From: Oceanicella sp. SM1341
Lineage (GTDB): Bacteria; Pseudomonadota; Alphaproteobacteria; Rhodobacterales; Rhodobacteraceae
Assembly: GCF_003448965.1 (NCBI RefSeq)
Contig: NZ_QRGC01000003.1
Span: 1-64,000, forward strand
DNA: 64,000 bases
Reading direction: 5' to 3'
Translations under genes and position numbers: made by a program
Notes under the pieces: generated by a model
What the model saw: the letters and a program-made list of their open reading frames with translations, nothing else
Database searches by the model: none
What the model was told of the DNA's origin: nothing
Shown here: in pieces, positions 56,475 to 64,000 of the stretch
Layout: each line of letters begins with the position of its first letter
How positions within the stretch are numbered: position 1 is the first letter of the stretch

Positions 56475-57710
56475 ATGGATGGATCGTCCGCACTGGCAGA
56501 CGGCAGGGCGCCCGCCGCTCGGCGCGTCCTGCTCTACAGCCATGACACGTTCGGGCTCGGCCATCTGCGCCGGTCGCGCACCATTGCGCAGGCGCTGGTG
56601 GCGGACGACCCCGAGCTGTCGGCGCTCATCGTCACCGGCTCGCCCATCGCCGGGCGGTTCGACTTCGCCGACAGGGTGGACCACGTGCGCCTGCCCGGCG
56701 TGGTGAAGCTGGCCGACGGCGAGTATGCCTCGCACAACCTCGGCATCCCGCTGCAGGAGACCGTGCGGCTGCGCGCCGAGATCCTCTCGGCCACCGACCG
56801 CGCCTTCCGCCCCGACCTGCTCATCGTCGACAAGGAGGCCTGGGGCTTCCGCAACGAGCTGGGCCCGACGCTGGAGGCCGCCCGCGGCCGCGGCGCGCGC
56901 ATCGTGCTCGGCATCCGCGACGTGCTCGACGAGCCCGAGGCCCTGCGCGCCGAATGGCAGCGCAAGGGCCACATGGAGGCGATCGAGCGCTTCTACGACG
57001 AAATCTGGGTCTACGGCCTGCCGCAGATATGCCGGCCGCTGGAGGGGCTCGGCCTGTCGCCGCGCTGGGAGGAGGAGGACCGGCTGGTCTACACCGGCTA
57101 CCTGCGGCGCGAGCCGCCCGACTGGCCGCCCATCGGCACCCGCCCGCCGGACGACCCCTACATCCTCGTGACCACCGGCGGCGGCGGCGACGGCACCTTC
57201 CTCGTCGACTGGGTGCTGAAGGCCTACGAGGCCGACCCCGGGCTCGATATCCCCGCCGTGCTGGTCTACGGGCCGTTCATGGCGCCCGACAGCCGCAGCG
57301 AGTTCGACCGCCGCGCCGCGAAGCTCGGCAGCCGCATCCGCGTGCTCTCCTTCGACAGCCGGCTGGAGCGCTGGCTCTCCGAGGCGCGCGGCGTGGTGGC
57401 CATGGGCGGCTACAACACCTTCTGCGAGATCCTCACCCTCGACAAGCCGGCGGTGATCATGCCGCGGGTGAACCCGCGCCAGGAGCAGCTCATCCGCGCC
57501 TCGGCCGCCGAGCGGCTCGGCCTCGTGCGCATGCTCTACGGCCCGCGCGACGGCGAAGGGCCCGAGGTGATGGCCGCCGCCATCGCCGCGCTGCGCGACC
57601 AGCCGGCCCCGGCCAGCCGCGCCCTGCCCGGCATGCTCGACGGGCTGGAGATCATCAAGCGCCGCGTGCGCCTCTGCCAGGACCTGCCGGCGGAGGCCGA
57701 TAGCCGTTGA
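56475..57710 (+). CDS. COG4671-like glycosyltransferase (first gene of GT operon)
   Basis: This 411-residue GT-B protein is related to the COG4671 predicted glycosyltransferases. The N-terminal YSHDTFGLGHLRRSRTIAQAL (about 23-43) is the family motif; VDKEAWGFRNELG and the C-terminal VAMGGYNTFCEILTLDKPAVIMPRV (MurG-like donor site) follow. DGxxKRRVRLC ends the domain. ATG 56475 gives a short N-terminus; the frame extends to 56448. It heads five overlapping genes and is divergent from the MscS gene. The sugar and acceptor are unknown. Confidence 0.82.
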   Translation: MDGSSALADGRAPAARRVLLYSHDTFGLGHLRRSRTIAQALVADDPELSALIVTGSPIAGRFDFADRVDHVRLPGVVKLADGEYASHNLGIPLQETVRLRAEILSATDRAFRPDLLIVDKEAWGFRNELGPTLEAARGRGARIVLGIRDVLDEPEALRAEWQRKGHMEAIERFYDEIWVYGLPQICRPLEGLGLSPRWEEEDRLVYTGYLRREPPDWPPIGTRPPDDPYILVTTGGGGDGTFLVDWVLKAYEADPGLDIPAVLVYGPFMAPDSRSEFDRRAAKLGSRIRVLSFDSRLERWLSEARGVVAMGGYNTFCEILTLDKPAVIMPRVNPRQEQLIRASAAERLGLVRMLYGPRDGEGPEVMAAAIAALRDQPAPASRALPGMLDGLEIIKRRVRLCQDLPAEADSR

Positions 57711-57718
57711 CCCCCCGC

Positions 57719-58993
57719 ATGCCCGAACGCCTGCCGGAACCGCGGCTCGCCGTGGTGGTCAAGGGCTACCCCCGCCTGTCCGAGACCTTCGTGGCACAGG
57801 AGCTGCTCGCCCTGCAGCAGGCGGGCTTCGACTTCGAGATCTGGTCGCTGCGCGCCCCCTACGACGACCGCGAACACCCGATCCACGGCCGCATCACCGC
57901 ACCGCGGCGCTACCTGCCCGAATACCTGCACGACGCTCCGGGCCGCGTGCTGCGCGCCCTCTGGCGCGCGCTGCGCATGCCCGGCTTCGGCGCCGCCCTG
58001 CGCGCCTGGGCGCGCGATCTCCGCCGCGATGCGAGCCGCAACCGTGTCCGCCGCTTCGGCCAGGCGCTGGTGCTGGCGGCCGAGCTGCCGGCCGACATCG
58101 GCTTTCTCTACGTGCATTTCCTGCACACGCCGGCCTCCGTCACCCGCTATGCCGCGCTGATGCGCGGGCAGGGCTGGGGGTTCTCGGCCCATGCGAAGGA
58201 CATCTGGACCATCCCCGACTGGGAGAAGCGCGAGAAGCTCGCCGACGCGCGCTTCGGCGTCACCTGCACCGCCTCCGGCGCCGCCCACCTGCGCGGCCTC
58301 GCGCCGGAGCCCGGGCGGGTGAGCCTCGTCTACCACGGGCTCGACCTCTCGCGCTTCCCCGAGCCGCCCGCCCGCGGGCCGCGCGAGGGGCCGCTGAAGC
58401 TGCTCTCCGTCGGCCGGCTGGTGGCGAAGAAGGGCTACGACGACCTGCTGGAGGCCCTCGCCCTGCTGCCCCCGGAGCGGGAGTGGCACCTCACCCATAT
58501 CGGCGGCGGCGAGCTGAAGGAGGCGCTGGCCGGGCGCGCCGCCTCGCTCGGGCTCACCTCCCGCATCACCTGGCTCGGCAAGCGCGACCAGGACGAGGTG
58601 GTGGCCGCCATGCGCGAAGCCGATCTCTTCGTGCTGCCCTCCAAGATCGCCGGCGACGGAGACCGCGACGGCCTGCCCAACGTGCTGATGGAAGCGGCGA
58701 GCCAGGGCCTGCCCATCCTCTCCACCGCCGTCTCCGCCATCCCCGAGTTCATCGGGGACGGGGTGCACGGCCGCCTCGTGCCGCCGGGCGACCCGCGCGC
58801 CCTCGCCGCGGCACTGGAGGAATGCGCCGCCCGTCCCGAGGCCCTGCAGGCCATGGCCGCGGCGGCCCGCGCCCGGCTGGTGGCCGAATTCCGCATGGAA
58901 GCCGGCATCGAGACCCTCGCCGCCCGGCTGCACGCGGCGATGGCCGGGCCCGGCGCCAGGGGCACAACGGAGGCCCCGGAGGCGGCAGCATGA
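57719..58993 (+). CDS. Family 4 glycosyltransferase
   Basis: This 424-residue GT-B enzyme has an N-terminal acceptor domain (VVVKGYPRLSETFVAQELLAL) and a GT4 C-terminal domain with KLLSVGRLVAKKGYDDLLEAL, HLTHIGGGELKEAL, DLFVLPSKIAGDGDRDGLPNVLMEAASQGLPI and ISTAVSAIPEFIGDG. The EX7E-like Glu pair is in DGLPNVLMEAASQG. A TTG at 57707 overlaps the previous stop; ATG 57719 is used. The ATGA overlap with the next gene links it to the operon. Confidence 0.85.
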   Translation: MPERLPEPRLAVVVKGYPRLSETFVAQELLALQQAGFDFEIWSLRAPYDDREHPIHGRITAPRRYLPEYLHDAPGRVLRALWRALRMPGFGAALRAWARDLRRDASRNRVRRFGQALVLAAELPADIGFLYVHFLHTPASVTRYAALMRGQGWGFSAHAKDIWTIPDWEKREKLADARFGVTCTASGAAHLRGLAPEPGRVSLVYHGLDLSRFPEPPARGPREGPLKLLSVGRLVAKKGYDDLLEALALLPPEREWHLTHIGGGELKEALAGRAASLGLTSRITWLGKRDQDEVVAAMREADLFVLPSKIAGDGDRDGLPNVLMEAASQGLPILSTAVSAIPEFIGDGVHGRLVPPGDPRALAAALEECAARPEALQAMAAAARARLVAEFRMEAGIETLAARLHAAMAGPGARGTTEAPEAAA

Positions 58994-60057
58994 AGCTCGT
59001 GGCCTTCTACGCGCCGATGAAGGCGCCCGACTCCCCCACGCCCTCCGGCGACCGCGAGATCGCCCGCCTCACCCTGCGGGCGCTTTCCGAGGCCGGGTTT
59101 CGCCCCGAACTCGTCTCGCGCCTGCGCAGCCGGGAGCCCTGCGGCAGCGCCGAGGCCCAGGCCCGGCTGGTGGCCGAGGCGGAGGCCGAGATCGAGCGGC
59201 TGAAGCGGGTGTGGGAGCACGCCCCCCCGGCGCTGTGGTTCACCTACCATTGCTACTGGAAAGCGCCGGACCTGATCGGCCCCGCCCTCGCCCGGCATTT
59301 CGGCATTCCCTACGTGATCTCCGAGGCGATCTACTCCGAGCGGCGCAACACCGGCCCTTGGGCGGATTTCGCCCGGCGCGCCCATGCGGCGCTGGAGGCG
59401 GCGGACGTGCTCTACTGGACCACGGCGCGCGACCTGCCCGGCCTGGCCGAGACCGCGCGCCCCGGCCAGCTGCGCGAGCTGCCGCCCTTCATCGACCCCG
59501 GGCCGGAGCCGGTGGCCCCGCCCCCGTCCCCCCCCGGCGCCGGCCCGCGCCTGCTCACCGTCGCGATGATGCGCAAGGGCGACAAGCTGCACTCCTACGC
59601 GCGCCTCGCCGAGACCCTGCGCCACCTGGCCTCGCCCTGGAGCCTCACCGTGGTGGGCGCCGGCCCGGCCGAGGCGGAAGTGCGTACCCTTTTCAACGGG
59701 ATGGAGGGCATTACCTTCCACGGGCAGGAGGATGACCCGGCGCGGATGCGGCGGCTCTACGAGAGCCACGACGTCTTCGTCTGGCCGGGTGTGGGAGAAG
59801 GGTTCGGCATGGTGTTTCTCGAGGCGCAGGCGGCGGGTCTGCCGGCGATCTGCGACAACCATTCCGGCCCGGCCACCGTGGTGCCCCACCGCCCCCTGCC
59901 CGATCCCGCCGACCCCGGCGCGCTCGCCGCCGCCATCGCCGCCCTGCCGCATGATGCCGCGGCCCGGGCCGCCACGCGGGCCCATGTCCTCGCCCGCCAC
60001 GGGCTGGACGCCGCCGCGCAGAGCCTGCGCCTCCAGCTCGGAGAGCTCATCACATGA
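58990..60057 (+). CDS. Glycosyltransferase (GT4-like)
   Basis: This 355-residue GT-B-type protein begins with MKLVAFYAPMKAPDSPTPSGDREIARLTLRAL, which is unusual for GT4 enzymes. The C-terminal half is GT4-like: RLLTVAMMRKGDKLHSY, LTVVGAGPAEAEV, YESHDVFVWPGVGEGFGMVFLEAQAAGLPAI and NHSGPATVV. A role in transferring a hexose is likely but the acceptor is unknown. It overlaps both neighbours by 4 nt. The start ATG shares four bases with the stop of the preceding gene. Confidence 0.83.
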   Translation: MKLVAFYAPMKAPDSPTPSGDREIARLTLRALSEAGFRPELVSRLRSREPCGSAEAQARLVAEAEAEIERLKRVWEHAPPALWFTYHCYWKAPDLIGPALARHFGIPYVISEAIYSERRNTGPWADFARRAHAALEAADVLYWTTARDLPGLAETARPGQLRELPPFIDPGPEPVAPPPSPPGAGPRLLTVAMMRKGDKLHSYARLAETLRHLASPWSLTVVGAGPAEAEVRTLFNGMEGITFHGQEDDPARMRRLYESHDVFVWPGVGEGFGMVFLEAQAAGLPAICDNHSGPATVVPHRPLPDPADPGALAAAIAALPHDAAARAATRAHVLARHGLDAAAQSLRLQLGELIT

Positions 60058-60653
60058 CCGCCACCACCCGCATCGCCCTGCTGCGCCATTTCCCCACCGA
60101 ATGGAACGACGAGGGCCGCCTGCAGGGCCGAACCGACGTCCCCCTCTCCCCCGCCTCGCGCGCCGAGATCGCCACCCTGCGCCTGCCCGAGGGCTGGGAC
60201 GAGGTGCCGGTGGTCTCCAGCCCGCTGTCGCGCGCGGTCGAGACCGCCCGCGCCATGGCAGGCGCGCGCGAGATCCGCACCGACGCGCGGCTGGTGGAGA
60301 TGGATTTCGGCGGCTGGGAGGGCGCGGTGAGCGACGATCTCGTGGCCGACCCCGAGGTGGCCTTCGGCCCGGTGGAGACCTGGACCTGGCACCTGCGCCC
60401 GCCCGGCGGCGAGAGCCCGGCCGAGATGGCCGCCCGCCTGCAGCCCGCCATGGCCGAGATCGCGGTCGCGGGCCCCGCGCTCGTCGTCTGCCACCGCGGG
60501 GTGATCCGCTGCCTGCTCGCGCAGGCCAGCGGCTGGGCCTACGAGGGGCCGGAGCCGTTCCGCATCCGCCGCGCCGCGATCCACGAGATCGAGCTCGCGC
60601 CGGACGGACGGCCGGTGGCCCTGCATCCGCCGGTGAAGCTCGTGCCGCGATGA
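60054..60653 (+). CDS. Histidine phosphatase family protein
   Basis: This 199-residue protein is in the phosphoglycerate-mutase-like histidine phosphatase superfamily. The N-terminal motif RHFPTEWNDEGRLQGRTDVPL contains the catalytic His (residue 15 region), the second His is in VVCHRGVIRCLL near residue 145 and Arg/Glu in SPLSRAVETAR and ARLVEMDFGGWEG. It could dephosphorylate a glycosyl phosphate, a nucleotide sugar breakdown product or a lipid-linked intermediate. It is embedded between two glycosyltransferase genes with ATGA overlaps, so it probably acts in the same pathway. Confidence 0.85.
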   Translation: MTATTRIALLRHFPTEWNDEGRLQGRTDVPLSPASRAEIATLRLPEGWDEVPVVSSPLSRAVETARAMAGAREIRTDARLVEMDFGGWEGAVSDDLVADPEVAFGPVETWTWHLRPPGGESPAEMAARLQPAMAEIAVAGPALVVCHRGVIRCLLAQASGWAYEGPEPFRIRRAAIHEIELAPDGRPVALHPPVKLVPR

Positions 60654-61750
60654 GTGCCGCGCGGGTTCTGATCGCGGTCAGCCATCTTACCGGCACGGGG
60701 CATTTCGTGCGCAGCCTCGCCATCGCCCGGGCCCTCGCCGCGCGCGGGGCGGAGCCGCTGCTGCTCTCCGGCGGCCGGCCGCTGCCGCATCTCGACAGCA
60801 GTGGCGTCAGGCTCGTCCAGCTTCCGCCGCTGATGGTGGAGGCGATGGACTACACCACCTTGCGCCACCCCGACGGCACCCCCGCGCGCGAGGCCGATCT
60901 TGCCGCGCGCCGCGCCGAGGCGCTGGCGGCGCTGGCCCGCTTCGCCCCGCACGTGCTGGTGACCGAGACCTGGCCCTTCGGCCGCGGCAGCCTGCGGGCG
61001 GAGTTCGCCGCCCTCGCCGCCGCCGCACCCGGCCGCCGGGCCGTTTCGCTGCGCGACATCCCCGAGCCCACCGACCGCCCGGAGAAGCGCGCCCGCGCCG
61101 AGGCCGATCTCGAAGGCTTCGACGCCATCCTCGTGCATGGCGACCCCGCGCTCGGCCGGATGACCGACCATTGGCCGCTCTCGCCCGCCGCGGCCGCCCT
61201 GGTGCGCGAGACCGGCTTCGTGGCCGAGCCCCTGCCCGAGCCGGCGCCGCCCTCCGGCGAGGTGCTGGTCTCCGTCGGCGGCGGGGCGACCGGCCGGCGC
61301 CTGCTCGCCCTCGCGGCGGAGGCGGCGCGCGATTCCGCCCGGCCCTGGCGGCTGATGGTGGGCGGCGCGGATGCCGCGGCGGAGGCGGCGCGCCTCTCCG
61401 CCCTGGGCCCCGCCGTCGCCGAGCCCGCCCGGGCCGATTACCGCGCGCTGCTGCAGGGCGCCGCCTGCTCGGTGTCCCTCGCCGGCTACAACACGGCGAC
61501 CGACCTGCTGCAATGCGCCACGCCCGCGGTGCTCGTGCCGCTCACCGAGGGCGGCGAGCGCGAGCAGCGCCTGCGCGCCGCGGCGCTGGAGCCGCTGGGC
61601 ATGGCGGTGCTGGAGCAGGATAGCCTCACCCCGGCCCAGCTCATCGCCGCCGTGGAAGCCGCCATCGCCCGCGGCCCCCGCGCCCCCGCGGCCATCGACC
61701 TCGACGGCGCCGGGCGCAGCGCCGAGCTGCTCATCGAGCTCGCCGGCTGA
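60650..61750 (+). CDS. MurG-like glycosyltransferase (last gene of GT operon)
   Basis: This 366-residue GT-B protein resembles COG4671/MurG enzymes. The N-terminal HLTGTGHFVRSLAIARALAARG echoes the motif of the first operon gene, the C-terminal site is CSVSLAGYNTATDLLQCATPAVLVPLTEGGEREQR. Similar proteins hydrolyse or transfer from nucleotide sugars to lipid or sugar acceptors. Four-nt overlap with the phosphatase gene. The next gene is aspS on the opposite strand, 397 nt away. Confidence 0.83.
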   Translation: MSAARVLIAVSHLTGTGHFVRSLAIARALAARGAEPLLLSGGRPLPHLDSSGVRLVQLPPLMVEAMDYTTLRHPDGTPAREADLAARRAEALAALARFAPHVLVTETWPFGRGSLRAEFAALAAAAPGRRAVSLRDIPEPTDRPEKRARAEADLEGFDAILVHGDPALGRMTDHWPLSPAAAALVRETGFVAEPLPEPAPPSGEVLVSVGGGATGRRLLALAAEAARDSARPWRLMVGGADAAAEAARLSALGPAVAEPARADYRALLQGAACSVSLAGYNTATDLLQCATPAVLVPLTEGGEREQRLRAAALEPLGMAVLEQDSLTPAQLIAAVEAAIARGPRAPAAIDLDGAGRSAELLIELAG

Positions 61751-61858
61751 GCGGCAGCATCCTGCGGTGGCGTGGTCGCGAAACCGCGGGCCCGGAGCCT
61801 CCGCCCCGGGCGAGCAGTGATGCGCCCGCCATCCCCCTTCCGCCCGGGCGACCAGCCC

Positions 61859-61990
61859 GGGCCGCGCCCGACCCTCCCCCCGGGAGGGCGCGATGGCGAT
61901 GTGGCGTGCCGCGCAGCCCGAGTCCGGGGCTTGCGGGATAAAGCGTCGACCACAGGCGGTGCAGCGCCCACCCAGGGTCGGGCGCGGCCC
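61859..61990 (-). repeat. Dispersed intergenic element, copy B
   Basis: It has the same 17-bp perfect ends as copy A: GGGCCGCGCCCGACCCT at 61859-61875 and its reverse complement at 61974-61990. The interior is one base shorter than copy A and runs in the opposite orientation. Both copies lie in spacers between convergent genes. Confidence 0.85.
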
Positions 61991-62089
61991 TTCGTGCCTG
62001 GCGGGGGCGTCGGGGCCGGGTGCCGATGCGGCACGGTCAGCAGCGACGGCCGGAGCCGGGGCTTGTCGGTCCCGGGCACCCGCGCACAA

Positions 62090-62122
62090 AAGCAAACCGC
62101 CCGCGACGAGGGTCGCGGGCGG
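62090..62122 (-). terminator. Intrinsic terminator of aspS
   Basis: CCGCCCGCGAC (62097-62107) and GTCGCGGGCGG (62112-62122) form an 11-bp stem with a 4-nt loop, followed on the minus strand by TTTGCTTTTG. Confidence 0.85.
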
Positions 62123-62147
62123 CTGAACCTGCTTGCGGTGCCGGGCC

Positions 62148-63926
62148 TCAGTCGCGCGGGATCACCCGCAGGCCGAGCTCGCGGAGCTGCTCGTTGGTGG
62201 CCTCGGCGGGGGCCTGCATCATCAGGTCCTCGGCGCGCTGGTTCATCGGGAACATGATGACCTCGCGGATGTTCTCCGCGTCGGCCAGCAGCATCACGAT
62301 ACGGTCCACGCCGGGGGCGATGCCGCCATGCGGAGGCGCGCCGTATTTGAACGCCGAGAGCATGCCGCCGAAATGCGCGTCGACGTGCTCCTTCGAGTAG
62401 CCCACGATCTCGAAGGCCTTGTACATCACCTCCGGCTTGTGGTTCCGGATCGCGCCCGAGGAGAGCTCCACGCCGTTGCACACGATGTCGTACTGGAAGC
62501 CCAGCACATCGAGCGGGTCCTGGCTCTCCAGCGCCTCGAGCCCGCCCTGGGGCATCGAGAACGGGTTGTGCGAGAAGTCGAGTTTCCCGGTGTCGGGGTC
62601 CTTCTCGTACATCGGGAAGTCGACGATCCAGCAGAAGTCGAACCGGTCGGTGGCGGTGAGGCCGAGCTCGGTGCCGATCACGTTGCGCGCCTTGCCGGCC
62701 ACGGCCTCGAAACTCGCGGGCTGGCCGCCGAGGAAGAAGGCCGCGTCGCCCACGCCGAGGCCGAGCTGCTGGCGGATCGCCTCGGTGCGCTCGGGGCCGA
62801 TGTTCTTGGCGAGCGGGCCGGCGGCCTGCATCTCGCCGTTCTCCTCGCGCCAGAAGATGTAGCCCATGCCGGGCAGACCCTCTTTCTGGGCGAAGGCATT
62901 CATGCGGTCGCAGAACTTGCGGCTGCCGCCCCCGGGCGCCGGGATGGCACGGATCTGGGTGCCTTCCTGCTCGAGCAGCGAGGCGAAGATCTTGAAGCCG
63001 GAGCCGGCGAAATGCTCGGAGACGATCTGCATCCTGATCGGGTTGCGCAGGTCGGGCTTGTCGGAGCCGTACCAGAGCATGGAGTCGCGATAGGCGATGC
63101 GCGGGAACTCGGGCGTCACCGGCCGGCCGCCGCCGAACTCCTCGAACACGCCGCGCATCACCGGCTCGATGGCCTGGAACACGTCTTCCTGGGTGACGAA
63201 GCTCATCTCGATGTCGAGCTGGTAGAACTCGCCCGGGCTGCGGTCGGCGCGGGGGTCCTCGTCGCGGAAGCAGGGGGCGATCTGGAAGTAGCGGTCGAAG
63301 CCCGCGATCATGCACAGCTGCTTGAACTGCTGCGGCGCCTGCGGCAGGGCGTAGAACTTGCCCGGGTGCAGCCGCGACGGCACGAGGAAGTCGCGCGCGC
63401 CCTCGGGCGAGGAGGCGGTGAGGATCGGGGTCTGGAACTCGTTGAAGCCCTGGTCGGTCATGCGGCGGCGCAGGGAGGAGATCACCTTCGAGCGCAGCAT
63501 GATCGAGGAATGCAGCTTGTCGCGGCGCAGGTCGAGGAAACGGTACTTGAGGCGCGTCTCCTCGGGGTATTCCTGGTCGCCGAACACCGGCAGCGGCAGC
63601 TCCTCGGCCGCGCCCAGCACCTCGATGTCACGCACGAAGACCTCGATCTCGCCGGTAGGGAGCTTGGGGTTCACCAGCTCATCGGCCCGCGCCTTCACCT
63701 CGCCGTCGATGCGGATCACCCACTCCGAGCGCACCTTCTCCACGCCGGCGAAGGCGGCGCTGTCGGGGTCGCAGAGCACCTGGGTGACACCGTAATGGTC
63801 GCGCAGGTCGATGAACAGGATGCCGCCATGATCGCGCACGCGGTGGACCCAGCCGGAGAGGCGGACGGTCTTGCCCACGTCGGCCTTGGTGAGCGCGGCG
63901 CAGGTATGTGTGCGGTAGGCGTGCAT
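62148..63926 (-). CDS. aspS: Aspartyl-tRNA synthetase
   Basis: AspRS charges tRNA-Asp. The 592-residue class II synthetase has the N-terminal anticodon-binding domain ([23 protein letters not shown]), motif 2 [24 protein letters not shown] and motif 3 [18 protein letters not shown], plus the bacterial GAD insertion ([15 protein letters not shown]). His33, in [10 protein letters not shown], corresponds to the His found in non-discriminating bacterial AspRS that can also charge tRNA-Asn. A tRNA-dependent amidotransferase is not in the window. The ATG and promoter below fit; a strong terminator follows. Confidence 0.97.
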   Translation of the reverse strand: MHAYRTHTCAALTKADVGKTVRLSGWVHRVRDHGGILFIDLRDHYGVTQVLCDPDSAAFAGVEKVRSEWVIRIDGEVKARADELVNPKLPTGEIEVFVRDIEVLGAAEELPLPVFGDQEYPEETRLKYRFLDLRRDKLHSSIMLRSKVISSLRRRMTDQGFNEFQTPILTASSPEGARDFLVPSRLHPGKFYALPQAPQQFKQLCMIAGFDRYFQIAPCFRDEDPRADRSPGEFYQLDIEMSFVTQEDVFQAIEPVMRGVFEEFGGGRPVTPEFPRIAYRDSMLWYGSDKPDLRNPIRMQIVSEHFAGSGFKIFASLLEQEGTQIRAIPAPGGGSRKFCDRMNAFAQKEGLPGMGYIFWREENGEMQAAGPLAKNIGPERTEAIRQQLGLGVGDAAFFLGGQPASFEAVAGKARNVIGTELGLTATDRFDFCWIVDFPMYEKDPDTGKLDFSHNPFSMPQGGLEALESQDPLDVLGFQYDIVCNGVELSSGAIRNHKPEVMYKAFEIVGYSKEHVDAHFGGMLSAFKYGAPPHGGIAPGVDRIVMLLADAENIREVIMFPMNQRAEDLMMQAPAEATNEQLRELGLRVIPRD

Positions 63927-63962
63927 GAGGGGTCTCCCCGAGGTGAGCGAAAGGTCGCCGCC

Positions 63963-63991
63963 GATACACCCTTTAAGCCCGGTGAAGTCAA
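63963..63991 (-). promoter_or_regulatory. Candidate aspS promoter
   Basis: On the minus strand, TTGACT (63986-63991), a 17-bp spacer and TGTATC (63963-63968) lie about 40 bp upstream of the aspS ATG. Confidence 0.6.
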
Positions 63992-64000
63992 GGCCGGAGG

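Larger units (their letters stand above)
61751..62147. other. Intergenic spacer with element copy B and the aspS terminator
   Basis: The 397 bases contain no supported gene. They hold copy B of the dispersed element (61859-61990), extended similarity to about 61837-62001, and the aspS terminator at 62097-62122. Confidence 0.7.

Overview
This 64 kb window is G+C-rich chromosomal DNA (about 70 % by eye) from an alphaproteobacterium, most likely of the Rhodobacterales. The pointers are the run kdsD-lptC-lptA-lptB-rpoN-hpf-ptsN, a gltD / GFA / gltB order, small alphaproteobacterial families (DUF2794, DUF1285, NDUFA9-like), glcDEF, a fused sat/cysC, and a MoxR-DUF58-DUF4159 block. I see no rRNA, transposase, integrase, prophage or CRISPR array. 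Most of the window is core chromosome with two accessory-looking stretches (about 46.0-48.4 kb and 50.4-61.8 kb). Layout: 0-5.2 kb holds the end of a peptide-type ABC ATPase gene, then on the minus strand an SseB-like protein, a lipoprotein hydrolase, a uracil-DNA glycosylase family protein, a beta-lactamase-fold protein and mtgA. 5.3-11.9 kb is gltD-GFA-gltB (glutamate synthase), with two phased operator-like dyads upstream of gltD and a tandem hairpin array before gltB. 12.1-14.8 kb has uppP, an NDUFA9-like protein and a 1-Cys peroxiredoxin. At 15 kb a tRNA-Leu(CAG) with a clear sigma70 promoter leads into an RNase D gene and then the Kdo/Lpt/rpoN/hpf/ptsN run to 21.5 kb. 21.6-28.8 kb carries galE, galU, kdsB, cysQ, a LysR regulator, a lytic transglycosylase lipoprotein and an AEC carrier. 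28.9-32.3 kb has hspQ, ggt, DUF2794 and a trypsin-like protease. 32.4-36.3 kb is glcD-glcE-glcF with an operator-like dyad upstream. 36.4-45.2 kb has DUF599, an unrecognised protein and the MoxR block, which is interrupted by an exact 27-bp tandem repeat. 45.3-56.2 kb has DUF1285, a zinc-ribbon membrane protein, two GT2 glycosyltransferases, sat/cysC, a large RTX protein, a stomatin-like protein and an MscS channel. 56.5-61.75 kb is a compact operon of four glycosyltransferases and a histidine phosphatase. aspS closes the window. How the genes fit together: envelope biogenesis dominates, with sugar-nucleotide supply (galU, galE, kdsD, kdsB), LPS export (lptA, lptB, lptC), lipid-carrier recycling (uppP), peptidoglycan synthesis and turnover (mtgA, SLT lipoprotein) and several glycosyltransferases. 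A second theme is nitrogen and carbon regulation (gltBD, rpoN, ptsN, hpf, glcDEF). The best candidates for undescribed biology are (1) a roughly 133-bp intergenic element with 17-bp inverted ends, present at about 1 kb and 61.9 kb in opposite orientation, (2) tandem hairpin arrays of 24-28 bp period at three intergenic sites, (3) the glycosyltransferase/phosphatase operon, (4) a tRNA-Leu/RNase D leader whose hairpin covers the RNase D ribosome-binding site, and (5) the phased dyads upstream of gltD.
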